64,000 nucleotides of DNA from Erysipelotrichaceae bacterium (lineage in GTDB: Bacteria; Bacillota_I; Bacilli_A; Erysipelotrichales; Erysipelotrichaceae), in assembly GCA_015058845.1 (NCBI GenBank), contig SVBO01000002.1, positions 119,248 through 183,247 of the forward strand. The letters run 5' to 3'. The stretch's first letter is position 1, and the number at the start of each line of letters is the position of its first letter. Made by a program: the position numbers and the translations under genes. The notes beneath the pieces are model-generated. The model did not search any database. It saw only the letters and a program-made list of their open reading frames with translations, and had not been told where the DNA came from. Below are positions 15,784 through 24,285 of the stretch, in pieces.

Positions 15784-15891
15784 AAATATTCTCCTTTAAT
15801 ACTTATAACTAATTATATAGGATAACCCCAATATCTCCAAGTATCTTTTATCATTTTCCCACACATTTTGTTCTAAAATAAGCCAAAAGAA

Positions 15892-15913
15892 AACCAGTAA
15901 ATCATTACTGGTT
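15892..15913 (-). terminator. Terminator after the CxxC lipoprotein pair
   Basis: AACCAGTAA / ATCA / TTACTGGTT, a 9-base-pair stem directly after the stop, with TTTCTTTTGG following. Confidence 0.8.
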
Positions 15914-15914
15914 C

Positions 15915-16331
15915 TTATAGTTGATCATATTCTTTCAAGAAATCTACTAATTCATCTGCTTCTAGAACACCTACAAAAGAAGTGATCATCTCGCCCTCTT
16001 TAAAGTAATAGGTAGTAGGAGTATACTCTAGCCCATATTCATTTACGAATACTAGGTTATCACTGGCCTCAGACTGATCTAATGTAACCTTATAGATCAC
16101 AGCCCCTTCTTCTTTACATACTTCTTCTACAATAGGAGCATAATTCTTACAATGCCCACAATTGGTTTGTCCTAGATATACAACGAATGTCTCTTTGTTC
16201 TCGATCATTTCAAGTACTTCTGCTGTATATACCTCACGTACTTCTCCTTGTTTCTTAGAAGTACATGCGAATAAACATGTTACACATAATGCTACTAACG
16301 CTAATTTCTTGATCTTATTTAATAAATTCAT
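15915..16331 (-). CDS. Thioredoxin-fold lipoprotein, CGHC active site
   Basis: 138 residues. A signal peptide with lipobox CLFAC (Cys23) predicts a surface-exposed, lipid-anchored protein. The thioredoxin-like part has the active site NCGHC, an unusual CGHC, as in eukaryotic PDI, and a cis-proline loop YTPTTYYF. It resembles bacteriocin-transport-accessory/PedC-like thioredoxins. It likely acts in extracytoplasmic thiol-disulfide exchange. It overlaps the upstream paralogue by 17 bases, and AAAGGAG lies 13 bases ahead of its ATG, so translation is probably coupled. Confidence 0.88.
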   Translation of the reverse strand: MNLLNKIKKLALVALCVTCLFACTSKKQGEVREVYTAEVLEMIENKETFVVYLGQTNCGHCKNYAPIVEEVCKEEGAVIYKVTLDQSEASDNLVFVNEYGLEYTPTTYYFKEGEMITSFVGVLEADELVDFLKEYDQL

Positions 16332-16722
16332 ACTTTGTCATAAACTCCTTTAGATCTATATACTCTAGTACACCTTCATAATTAGCCACAACAACACCAT
16401 CTACGATCGCATTGATACTAGGCGTATACTCCACAGGAATGATCGATAATAATTCTTCCTTTAGAGTCTCATCCTCTTCTAGATCTAACTCTACATGATA
16501 GATCTGTGTATCATAGTTCTCATTCATCTTCTCAGCGATCGGTGCGAAATTCTGACATGCTGTACATGTGGTAGTTCCTAGGTATACTACAAAGTCTTCT
16601 TGGTTCTCTATTTTATCTAATACTTCTTGTACTGATAAGCTATAGGAATAGCTTTGTTCTACTTTAGAACAGCCTACTAACATTGTAGAGAGCAATGCTA
16701 GGCATAATAGTATCTTACGCAT
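16315..16722 (-). CDS. Thioredoxin-fold lipoprotein, CTAC active site
   Basis: 135 residues. The lipobox is MLVGC (Cys18). The active site is TCTAC, and the cis-proline loop is VEYTPSINAIV. It is a diverged paralogue of the next gene, sharing the EVLDKIENQEDFVVYLG pattern. The two active sites (CTAC and CGHC) probably have different redox potentials, so they could form an oxidant/isomerase or relay pair on the surface. It has its own promoter at 16748-16777 and a GGAG site about 13 bases before the ATG. Confidence 0.87.
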   Translation of the reverse strand: MRKILLCLALLSTMLVGCSKVEQSYSYSLSVQEVLDKIENQEDFVVYLGTTTCTACQNFAPIAEKMNENYDTQIYHVELDLEEDETLKEELLSIIPVEYTPSINAIVDGVVVANYEGVLEYIDLKEFMTKYEFIK

Positions 16723-16747
16723 ACGGTTTCAATCGCTCCTTTCGAGC

Positions 16748-16777
16748 ATTATAGTATACTTATATATCTTGTGTCAA
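16748..16777 (-). promoter_or_regulatory. Promoter of the CxxC lipoprotein pair
   Basis: Perfect TTGACA (16772-16777), an 18-base spacer and perfect TATAAT (16748-16753) on the minus strand. The -35 abuts the psuG stop codon (16778-16780), so no terminator separates the two units. Confidence 0.8.
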
Positions 16778-17683
16778 TTATTGAGCATTATACGCCTTAG
16801 CGATCTTAGCTCCTAATCTAGCATTATTGAATACTAATTGGATATTAGATTCTAAGCTTCTTCCCTGAGTAATATCCTTAATAGCAGCTAATAAGAATGG
16901 TGTACAATCTTTACCCTTGATACCACGTGCTTCCATATCTGCTAATGCTTCATCAATAGCCTTGTCCATCTCAGCCTTATCCATAGCATATTCTTCAGGA
17001 ATAGGATTACAGATCACTAGACCACCTTGTAGACCCATTTCCCATTTAGCCTTCATAATAGCCGCAAACTCTTCTGGTGTATCGATCGCATAGTCTAATT
17101 GAAGACCACTTTCTCTAGTATAGAAAGCAGGTAATTCTTTTGTTTGATATCCTAGTACAGGTACTCCCTTAGTTTCTAGGTATTCTAGTGTTAGAGGTAA
17201 GTCTAAGATCGCCTTAGCCCCTGCACATACTACTGCCATATTCGTAGTAGCGAATTCTTCTAAGTCAGCAGAGATATCAAATGTCTTCTCAGCTCCACGG
17301 TGTACTCCACCAATACCACCTGTTACAAATACTTTGATATCAGCAAATGATGCAATGATCATAGTAGTCGCTACTGTAGTAGCTCCCCATTGCTTAGTGG
17401 CTGTGATCACTGGTAAGTCTCTTCTAGATACCTTAGCAATCCCCTTACGACTACCAAATTGCTCGATCTCCTCTGCTGTCATACCTACTACACACTCTCC
17501 ATCAATGATACCGATCGTAGCTGGCATACATCCTTCATTCTTAATGATCTCTTCTACTTTAAGTGCTGTTTCCACGTTTTGTGGGTAAGGCATACCATGA
17601 GAGATGATCGTAGATTCTAATGCTACTACTGGAATACCCTTTTCGATTGCTTCTTTAATGTGTTGATTGACTCTTACTAACAT
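16778..17683 (-). CDS. psuG: Pseudouridine-5'-phosphate glycosidase
   Basis: 301 residues. Cleaves pseudouridine 5'-phosphate to uracil and ribose 5-phosphate. Signatures are VALESTIISHGMPYPQN near the N-terminus, a middle region with TGGIGGVHRGAE, and CNPIPEEYAM. The start at 17683 is fixed by GGAGG 8 bases upstream; the longer in-frame ATG at 17698 begins inside that site. It overlaps psuK by 7 bases and should be translationally coupled to it. The pair salvages pseudouridine from RNA turnover. Confidence 0.95.
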   Translation of the reverse strand: MLVRVNQHIKEAIEKGIPVVALESTIISHGMPYPQNVETALKVEEIIKNEGCMPATIGIIDGECVVGMTAEEIEQFGSRKGIAKVSRRDLPVITATKQWGATTVATTMIIASFADIKVFVTGGIGGVHRGAEKTFDISADLEEFATTNMAVVCAGAKAILDLPLTLEYLETKGVPVLGYQTKELPAFYTRESGLQLDYAIDTPEEFAAIMKAKWEMGLQGGLVICNPIPEEYAMDKAEMDKAIDEALADMEARGIKGKDCTPFLLAAIKDITQGRSLESNIQLVFNNARLGAKIAKAYNAQ

Positions 17684-18612
17684 TCTATGTTCCTCCATTC
17701 AAATACTAATGTTTCTCTTGTTTTCTTTAATGTCTCTTCACAAAGATCACTTGGTACAGTATCTTCACTACGTAATGCTAATACCGCATTACTCATTGCT
17801 AATTCGACGATCTCTTCTACATTACAGTTATGGTAATGTCCATAGATGATACCTGCCATACATGCATCTCCTGCTCCACTTGCATTGACCATTGACTGTT
17901 TAGGTGTCTTGATCCATTTACTTTGTGTTTGAGATCGATAATATATTCCATGCTCTCCTAGTGATATGTATAGATGTTTTATACCTTGTTTCATAAAGAA
18001 TGTACCAGCATTATATAGATCTGTGATACTCTTTATAGACTTTCCATATAAGACTTCTGCTTCATATACATTTGGTTTCAAGACAGTGATATGCTGTAGA
18101 TGTTCTTTGATCTTAAGGGCCTTGGTTTGTGACAATGGATCCATGAAGATCGGTGCTTGACTATGCGTCATAGCAGCAATGATCAATTCTTCTTTGAGAT
18201 TAGTATCCATTACTAGGATATCCGTTTGCTTTGCTTTAGATACGAAATCTATCACATCCTGTGGAGTCAATCGATGAATCACACTGTTATCACAGATCGC
18301 AACATCCATGTCCCCTTGGTCATCCAGTACTGCTAGGTATATAGAAGTACCATCATATGGGAAATGGAGTGACCCGGATAGGTCTATATGCAATGTTCTT
18401 AGTCTTTTCAGAAGGCTTTCTGCAAAGTCGTCATTCCCAAATGCACTTTGAAATGATACATCACAAGATAGACGAGCTAGTGATTCTGCAATGTTTCTAC
18501 CAACTCCACCATGTGCCATTCTTACTTTCCCAATATTTGAATCATGGGTCTGTAATGGAGCCATAGACTTACCGTAGATATCCATATTTGCACCACCTAC
18601 AATGTATATCAT
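17677..18612 (-). CDS. psuK: Pseudouridine kinase (PfkB family)
   Basis: 311 residues. Phosphorylates pseudouridine to the 5'-phosphate for PsuG. The N-terminal YIVGGANMDIYG and GGVGRNIAESLARL match PfkB signature 1, and NASGAGDACMAG near residue 245 matches signature 2, with catalytic Asp. AGAGGAG lies 9 bases before the ATG. It is the first gene of psuK-psuG with a candidate promoter at 18643-18671. The specific substrate rests on its coupling to psuG. Confidence 0.92.
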   Translation of the reverse strand: MIYIVGGANMDIYGKSMAPLQTHDSNIGKVRMAHGGVGRNIAESLARLSCDVSFQSAFGNDDFAESLLKRLRTLHIDLSGSLHFPYDGTSIYLAVLDDQGDMDVAICDNSVIHRLTPQDVIDFVSKAKQTDILVMDTNLKEELIIAAMTHSQAPIFMDPLSQTKALKIKEHLQHITVLKPNVYEAEVLYGKSIKSITDLYNAGTFFMKQGIKHLYISLGEHGIYYRSQTQSKWIKTPKQSMVNASGAGDACMAGIIYGHYHNCNVEEIVELAMSNAVLALRSEDTVPSDLCEETLKKTRETLVFEWRNIEC

Positions 18613-18642
18613 ACTCTCACACTCCTCTTGTTACACTTTATT

Positions 18643-18671
18643 ATTATACCATGTTGAAAGATGATTGGAAA
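18643..18671 (-). promoter_or_regulatory. Candidate promoter of psuKG
   Basis: Perfect TATAAT (18643-18648), a 17-base spacer and TTTCCA (18666-18671), a 4/6 -35. Confidence 0.5.
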
Positions 18672-18695
18672 CTATTTACATGGGGAACAAACAAA

Positions 18696-18726
18696 AAACA
18701 TCACACTTGATAATAGTGTGATGTTT
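18696..18726 (-). terminator. Terminator after the GATE-domain transporter
   Basis: AAACATCACACT pairs with AGTGTGATGTTT around a 7-base loop, and TTTG follows after a T-run on the minus strand. It ends the 18.7-22.8 kb operon. Confidence 0.88.
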
Positions 18727-18736
18727 ACATAATAAT

Positions 18737-19900
18737 TTATAATATTGCACTTAATGCTACATAGATCCATCTAGCAGAGAAACCTGCTACTAATCCACCA
18801 AATGTATGAGAAAGGATTGCTTTGCCTGTGTATTTAGTACGGTTTAAAGATGTCATCATAGCCACGTGTGTACTTAAATAACCGCTCCAACACATACAAA
18901 TGGCATTGAATACAGCTAGATCTTGACATGTTGCATAACCCTCTTTTAATAAATTAGGAATCATACTCATAGCAGCACCAGCAGAACCAATTGCGGTAAT
19001 AGGTACAGAAACACATTCGCCACTTTGAAATCCAAAAACAAAACTAATCACATTTTGAAACTTATTTGCTATTGTAGGTAATAATGCAATACCTTCATAT
19101 GCTGCGCCTGTATATCCTTCAAGACTTGGTCCATATGTGAACATCATTACGATTGTACAAATAATAAGTACTCCAGGAATAATATCTAAACCCAACTCTA
19201 CGCCTGTTTTACCACCTGTTGTTAAACAATTTAACAATCTTAAGAACAACGATAATTTAGGTTCTTTCTCTTCTTTCTCTTCTTCACTTACTATATCATC
19301 TATAGCAAGCATTTCACTTCCAACATCTTTTTTAGTAAAATATAGCATTATTCTAGTGGATACAATTGAACCCACTACTGCACCTAATGTACCACAAATC
19401 GCAGAGAAAATAACATCTTCACCACATATACTTGCTTGACTTAATACAAAGATAGTTACTACTAGTCCCATTCCAAATGAAGTTCCTAAATTAGTCAATG
19501 CAGGGACTTGATACTCTTTAAAACATTTAATAAATTTCTTGTTTTTTGCTAATGAAATAATAGCTGGATTATCAGATAGATAAGTAGTAACAACTCCTAA
19601 TGCAGCTGCTCCCGGCATACCATACAATGGTTTCATTAATGGAGATAATAATTGATTAATTAGATCTACAACTCCAAATTCTGAGAATAAAGAAGCAACT
19701 GCACCTGCCAGAACAGAGATAGCCATCAAATAGAAACATGTATCCATAAGCAAACTATAAGCTGTTTGCATCATCGTATTTAACATGTTTCCTACTCCCA
19801 TCTTACTGGCAAATAAATAGAAAAATCCAATAAATAATATTAAGAACAGTACTGGTCCAAATTTTATCAGTTTCTTTGTATCCTTACATGATTCACTCAT
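18737..19900 (-). CDS. Membrane protein with nucleoside-recognition (GATE) domains, putative transporter
   Basis: 387 residues with roughly nine hydrophobic segments. Two gate-type regions are visible, one around residues 85-150 (TTYLSDNPAIISLAK followed by VPALTNLGTSFGMG) and one in the second half. The overall pattern resembles YjiH-type proteins. The substrate is unknown. A charged cytosolic loop near residue 210 (VSEEEKEEKEPK) divides the halves. AAGGAG precedes the ATG. It is the last gene behind the amidohydrolase, separated by a 213-base gap with unusual structure. Confidence 0.75.
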   Translation of the reverse strand: MSESCKDTKKLIKFGPVLFLILFIGFFYLFASKMGVGNMLNTMMQTAYSLLMDTCFYLMAISVLAGAVASLFSEFGVVDLINQLLSPLMKPLYGMPGAAALGVVTTYLSDNPAIISLAKNKKFIKCFKEYQVPALTNLGTSFGMGLVVTIFVLSQASICGEDVIFSAICGTLGAVVGSIVSTRIMLYFTKKDVGSEMLAIDDIVSEEEKEEKEPKLSLFLRLLNCLTTGGKTGVELGLDIIPGVLIICTIVMMFTYGPSLEGYTGAAYEGIALLPTIANKFQNVISFVFGFQSGECVSVPITAIGSAGAAMSMIPNLLKEGYATCQDLAVFNAICMCWSGYLSTHVAMMTSLNRTKYTGKAILSHTFGGLVAGFSARWIYVALSAIL

Positions 19901-19978
19901 TTTTTAATCTCCTTGCTTTGTACTATAATCATTCTGTTTTTTAATTATTATGCAAAATGTGTACTGTATTATATATCA

Positions 19979-20010
19979 ATGGGATAGGTCAATGCATCGA
20001 CCTATCCCAT
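19979..20010 (-). other. Perfect 12-base-pair hairpin in the intercistronic gap
   Basis: ATGGGATAGGTC (19979-19990) and its exact complement (19999-20010) flank an 8-base loop, itself containing ATGCAT. There is no T-run on either side, so it is not a standard terminator. It may be a processing or stability element, an operator, or the 3' end of a small RNA. Confidence 0.75.
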
Positions 20011-20016
20011 CACCTT

Positions 20017-20071
20017 TATGTTCTAAATAATATAGGAGGAGGGGAATTGCTTTCATTACCTTTAGAACATA
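20017..20071 (-). other. Second long hairpin with a C-rich, anti-Shine-Dalgarno-like loop
   Basis: TATGTTCTAAA (20017-20027) and its exact complement (20061-20071) are extended by a TAAT/ATTA pair across a 2-base bulge. In the minus-strand RNA the loop shows CCCCTCCTCCT (20034-20044 region), which is complementary to ribosome binding sites. It lies between the amidohydrolase stop (20114) and the hairpin at 19979-20010. Confidence 0.65.
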
Positions 20072-20113
20072 TCAATACACACTATCTTTACAGTAGACAG
20101 AATGATTTATATT

Positions 20114-21391
20114 TTATTCATCGAAAGCTTCTGTTTCGAACACTTTACCATCTTTCATTACAAATGCACAATCTAATAGAGCATTAGGATCAGTTAATAG
20201 ATCTCTCTTCCATGCTGCAATATCTGCAAGTTTACCAGGTTCGATAGTTCCGATTTGATCATCCATCTCTAGTAACTTTGCGTTCACACTTGTAGCTGCT
20301 TTTAGTATACGGAATGGTTCAATTCCTGCTTCCATCATATTTCTATATTCTACGCCACCTTGATATGGTTGATATACTGTAACAAGGTCACTTCCATATC
20401 CTAATGTTAAATGGCTCTTGGCTACTAAATCGCGTCCTTTCATCATTCTAGCACCATATAGACGCATTTTGCGTTGGAAACTAGGTGCTTTTTGAGCCAT
20501 TGTTTCTTCGTTAGCATTATAAATTTCTTCAAATGGAGAGAATGTTGGTACGATTGGAACATTATACTTATAAAGTGCATCTAATGCTTCTTCATCCATT
20601 AAATGACAATGTTGTAACTCATCAATTCCCATTTCACACAATTTCTTGATCGATTTTGCTGTGTATACATGTGCAGTACATTTCTTGTGTAATTGATGTG
20701 CAGTATCAATAACAGCTTTCATTTCTGCATCAGACATCTGTTCGTCATCTGGTGTATCATTTGGTGTAGAGAATCCTCCGCCTGACATGATCTTCACAAA
20801 ATCAGCACCATACTTAACTTGCTCACGAACTGCTCCACGGAAGAAATTCGGACTATCTCCCATTGTTGGGAAATCACTACTTAAGAATTTAGCTAATGGT
20901 GGATTTTGGTAAGCTGACTGACTTAGGTCACCATGACTACCTGTTGTAACCATTGTATATGGAAGTACACACAAACGAGCTCCTGGAAAATATCCTGCAT
21001 TAATTGCACGTTTTGCTTCTAATCCTGCATAGTTATCAAATGTTTTACTTCCCATGTGTCTAAGTGTTGTAAACCCTCTACGTAATGCACGTTCTGCATT
21101 ATATAGAATTGCCATATTTTTGCTAGCTTGTGACATGAAGATACGCTCATTTTTTGCATTATGCCAGTCAAATACTTGTAAATGTGTATGTGCATCGATC
21201 ATTCCCGGTGTTACAGTAGTATCACTTAGATCAATGATTTCAACGTTTTCTGGACATACTAGATTTTTACCAACCGCTTCGATCTTATCTTTATTAATAA
21301 GAATCTCCATATTTTCCATCAATTCATCGTGAATACCATCAAATAATTTACCACATTTAATTAATTTTACGTTTGTACCTTTATAATTCAT
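20114..21391 (-). CDS. Metal-dependent amidohydrolase (imidazolonepropionase/prolidase-like)
   Basis: 425 residues. TPGMIDAHTHLQVF near residues 60-73 supplies the first metal-binding HxH, FVKIMSGGGFS mid-protein carries the Lys expected to be carboxylated, later His residues come in CTAHVYTAKS and ELQHCHLMD, and the final metal Asp is in LGYGSD. The C-terminus closes the small beta domain with GTIEPGKLADIAAW. This set matches amidohydrolases that cut imides or dipeptides such as Xaa-Pro. The substrate is not determined. It is preceded by an AAAGGAG site and lies 20 bases behind the YfcC-type carrier, so a product of uptake is likely its substrate. Confidence 0.9.
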   Translation of the reverse strand: MNYKGTNVKLIKCGKLFDGIHDELMENMEILINKDKIEAVGKNLVCPENVEIIDLSDTTVTPGMIDAHTHLQVFDWHNAKNERIFMSQASKNMAILYNAERALRRGFTTLRHMGSKTFDNYAGLEAKRAINAGYFPGARLCVLPYTMVTTGSHGDLSQSAYQNPPLAKFLSSDFPTMGDSPNFFRGAVREQVKYGADFVKIMSGGGFSTPNDTPDDEQMSDAEMKAVIDTAHQLHKKCTAHVYTAKSIKKLCEMGIDELQHCHLMDEEALDALYKYNVPIVPTFSPFEEIYNANEETMAQKAPSFQRKMRLYGARMMKGRDLVAKSHLTLGYGSDLVTVYQPYQGGVEYRNMMEAGIEPFRILKAATSVNAKLLEMDDQIGTIEPGKLADIAAWKRDLLTDPNALLDCAFVMKDGKVFETEAFDE

Positions 21392-21411
21392 AATTATCTC
21401 CTTTACTCAAA

Positions 21412-22797
21412 TTAAGCCCATCCAATTCCTGTTAATACTGCAAGGATTACTACTGAAATAATGATTAGGATTGCAACATATTTCCAAATAAATTTAAACC
21501 ATTGTCCAAGTCCAAGTCCTGACATAGTAACTGTTCCTACCATCAAACCATTTGTTGGTGAGATAAAGTTACAGATACCATCACCGAATGAATACGCTAA
21601 AACTGCTATCTGACGTGTGATTCCTAATACGTCTGCCGCTGGAGCCATAATAGGCATTACTACTGCTGCTTTTCCGCTTCCTGAACTGATAGGGAAATTG
21701 CATAATAAGTTTACAAAGAACATGCCAGCTGCACTTAAGAATTTAGGAAGATTTACTAATGGTAATGTTAGATAATATACAATTGTATGAATAATAGCTG
21801 CATTCTTAAGAATTACTGCAATTCCAGATGCAAACCCAATAACTAAAGCTGAAGTAAGCATTGTTTTAGCCCCTTTAGCAAATGATTTAGAAATTGCATT
21901 TGGAGACATGCGAGCAATAATACCAACTAATACTCCCATAACAATCATACATGAACCTAATTGACTAATACCCCATCCTAACGCAATACCTCCATATGCA
22001 TATACAACAAATACAATAAACATTATGATGATACTAAGAATGTGTGTTGTAGTTAGATTACCGTATTTTTCTAATCCTTCACTATTTTCATCTTTATTTT
22101 TTAAGATACCTGTAATAGAAGCACTAGGATTCTTCACGATCTTGTCACAATACCTAAGTGTAAATAAGATTCCAAGAACTGTATACAACACAAAGATAAC
22201 TGCTCTAACTTCCCATCCAGACATTTGAGGAATACCAACGATTTCTTGAGACAATAATACTGTAAATGGATTCATTGGAGATGCTGTGAAGCCTGTATTA
22301 GATGAAATGTATAATACTGCTGCTACAACTACTGCATCTAGTTTCATCTCAGTCGCCAAGATAATCATAATTGGAACGAAGGCTAATGCCACATTGTTTC
22401 CGACTCCGAAAGCCCCTAAAATAGAAATAACGATCATGAATGCAGGAATAATAAGTTTATAATTTCCTTTAGTTTTCTTTAATACAGCTGCTAGCGTAGA
22501 ATGAATAGCCCCTGTATCTTGTAAAATACCGAATGCACCGCCAATAAATAAGCATACGAAAATTGTTGATGCTGAACTAGTCATACCAGCCATGAATGCA
22601 TTTACAAAATCACCTAATGTAGCTGGGTTGCTTTCAATGATAGTAAATGAATTTGGATCATAAGACCCATTGTCTAATAAAGAATATTTACCTGCTGGAA
22701 TTAAATAAGTTAATAAACAAACAAAAGCGATCAAGAAGAAAATAACCACAAATGTATCCGGAGCTACTATTTTCTTTTTAGTTTTATTCTCAGACAT
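21412..22797 (-). CDS. YfcC/DcuC-family membrane carrier (ArsB-fold)
   Basis: 461 residues, about twelve hydrophobic segments. The pattern (an early DTFVVIFFLIAF segment, then YLIPAGKY, FLIGGAFGI-like and ASPMNPFTV segments) matches the YfcC family of anaerobic C4-dicarboxylate/amino-acid-type carriers. It probably imports a small acidic or amino-acid-like compound, which the amidohydrolase then cleaves. AGAGGTG lies 6 bases before the ATG. It is the first gene of a three-gene unit and divergent from a LysR regulator. Confidence 0.87.
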   Translation of the reverse strand: MSENKTKKKIVAPDTFVVIFFLIAFVCLLTYLIPAGKYSLLDNGSYDPNSFTIIESNPATLGDFVNAFMAGMTSSASTIFVCLFIGGAFGILQDTGAIHSTLAAVLKKTKGNYKLIIPAFMIVISILGAFGVGNNVALAFVPIMIILATEMKLDAVVVAAVLYISSNTGFTASPMNPFTVLLSQEIVGIPQMSGWEVRAVIFVLYTVLGILFTLRYCDKIVKNPSASITGILKNKDENSEGLEKYGNLTTTHILSIIIMFIVFVVYAYGGIALGWGISQLGSCMIVMGVLVGIIARMSPNAISKSFAKGAKTMLTSALVIGFASGIAVILKNAAIIHTIVYYLTLPLVNLPKFLSAAGMFFVNLLCNFPISSGSGKAAVVMPIMAPAADVLGITRQIAVLAYSFGDGICNFISPTNGLMVGTVTMSGLGLGQWFKFIWKYVAILIIISVVILAVLTGIGWA

Positions 22798-23049
22798 TTA
22801 TTTCACCTCTCTTAACTAAATAATGTCTTTATAATGAAGATCAAGATATTTCATTGTGCACTATGTAATATAAATCCTTCTAACAAGAGTATATATCGTA
22901 AATTTTAAAAAATAAAATTCATTATATTTAATTATTATAAATATTATTAATAATAAAACAAAATAATATCATGGAATTTTTATTTATATTCCTATATTAT
23001 ATTTATGAAGAATTTACATTGTTTTTACAAACTGCTAGGAGGGGGATTC

Positions 23050-23961
23050 ATGGAGTTACGCCAGATCATATATTTTATGGAAGTTAAAAAAACTGGAAAA
23101 GTTTCAATTGCAGCAGATAACTTATATGTTACTCAACCCACTATTACTACTTCAATCAAAAAACTAGAGCAAGAGTTCAATATTAAATTATTTGAAAGAA
23201 ATCACAATGGATTGGAATTAACAGAGGCTGGTAAAACTTTTGATAAGCATGCAATTCGTATTCTTAACGAGATTAATAAGACATATACAGATATGGAGAT
23301 GCTAGAAGCTGGCAATAATGTACCTTTGCAGATCAATATTCCTGCAGTTTCATGTGGTATGTTTTATCCTCTTATCTACAATGATTTCGCAATTACGTAT
23401 CCAAATATAAACATCCAAATAAATGATACTTTTTCTTATGAGTCTATTAGACGCGTTGTAGATGAAGAAACAGAACTTGGTATTTGTATTTATAATAAAG
23501 AGTTTTCAGAAGATTTGAACTTTATTGAGTTTGCTCAAGGCGAAATAATGTTGTTAGTTCAAGATGGGGGTACACTATCTAAATGTGCTACTCTCTCATT
23601 AAACTCTCTATCAGACCAATTATGGATCTTTAATAGACGTATAAACAGTAGACAAACTGCTACAGAAATTACAGTTTTAGAGAGTTTCAAAAGGTTAGGA
23701 TTAGATATTCCTCGTATTCAATATATTGAAGACCATCACACTATCACAACTACTGTAGCCATGGGTGGCGGAATCTATCCATATCCAAATACTTCTGAAA
23801 AAAATCCTTTTGATGGTTATCCCGGAATTACTTCCAAAAAGATAGAAGAAAACATTGATTACAAAATCGGGTTAGTCTATAAAAGAGGTAAACAATTATC
23901 GGCATCTGCCAAACAATTCATTATGTGGTACAAAGAACTAAAAAAGAAATTGAATAAATAA
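23050..23961 (+). CDS. LysR-family transcriptional regulator
   Basis: 303 residues from the start at 23050 (MELRQIIYF). AGGAGG lies 7 bases upstream; an in-frame ATG at 23005 is rejected because it has no site. The N-terminal helix-turn-helix region contains KVSIAADNLYVTQPTITT and LEQEFNIKLFERN, typical of LysR proteins. The effector domain follows (about 90-300). It is divergent from the YfcC-amidohydrolase-GATE unit, so it probably controls that unit with the transported or cleaved compound as co-inducer. Confidence 0.92.
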   Translation: MELRQIIYFMEVKKTGKVSIAADNLYVTQPTITTSIKKLEQEFNIKLFERNHNGLELTEAGKTFDKHAIRILNEINKTYTDMEMLEAGNNVPLQINIPAVSCGMFYPLIYNDFAITYPNINIQINDTFSYESIRRVVDEETELGICIYNKEFSEDLNFIEFAQGEIMLLVQDGGTLSKCATLSLNSLSDQLWIFNRRINSRQTATEITVLESFKRLGLDIPRIQYIEDHHTITTTVAMGGGIYPYPNTSEKNPFDGYPGITSKKIEENIDYKIGLVYKRGKQLSASAKQFIMWYKELKKKLNK

Positions 23962-24012
23962 AAAAGAGTTTGAGTATGATTTTCTAATAAAATCATATAT
24001 TGAACTCTTTTT
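23962..24012 (+). terminator. Terminator after the LysR gene
   Basis: A composite hairpin. AAAAGAGTT pairs with AACTCTTTT at the base, and ATGATTTT pairs with AAAATCAT near the top, followed by TTTTTCTAT. Confidence 0.75.
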
Positions 24013-24250
24013 CTATAATTAGTCTTTCGCCTCTATTTTCAAATATTATCTACTTTCTAATCTATGATAGCATATATATACTAAACACAATAGTTAATTA
24101 CAAAATTGATCATATAATTAGTATAATTCAATAATCGCAGTATACTACAAAAAATCACTATATTTCCGATCATTCATATTCTATTCCCTAAGTATCCCCC
24201 TTATTTTCATATAATATTTGCTTACTATTATTTCCACTCTTTAAACAAAA
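24013..24250. other. Intergenic stretch with no gene recognised
   Basis: 238 AT-rich bases between two terminators of convergent genes. No open frame with a ribosome binding site, no strong hairpin and no promoter that I trust. A TATAAT at about 24121-24126 has only a weak -35. I see nothing else here. Confidence 0.6.
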
Positions 24251-24271
24251 AAGGAAGGCATTGCCTTCCTT
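24251..24271 (-). terminator. Terminator after the EF-G-like gene
   Basis: AAGGAAGGC / ATT / GCCTTCCTT with TTTTTTG following on the minus strand. Confidence 0.9.
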
Positions 24272-24285
24272 CTTAGTTAGTTTAA

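Noticed and set aside
19957..20187. Plus-strand open frame of 76 residues across the hairpin region
   Set aside because: No plausible ribosome binding site, overlaps the amidohydrolase end, and the sequence is explained by the inverted repeats.
22942..22955. 14-base palindrome TATTATTAATAATA in the LysR/YfcC divergent region, as an operator
   Set aside because: It consists only of A and T in a very AT-rich region, where such palindromes arise by chance. The LysR site may be here, but the evidence is too weak.
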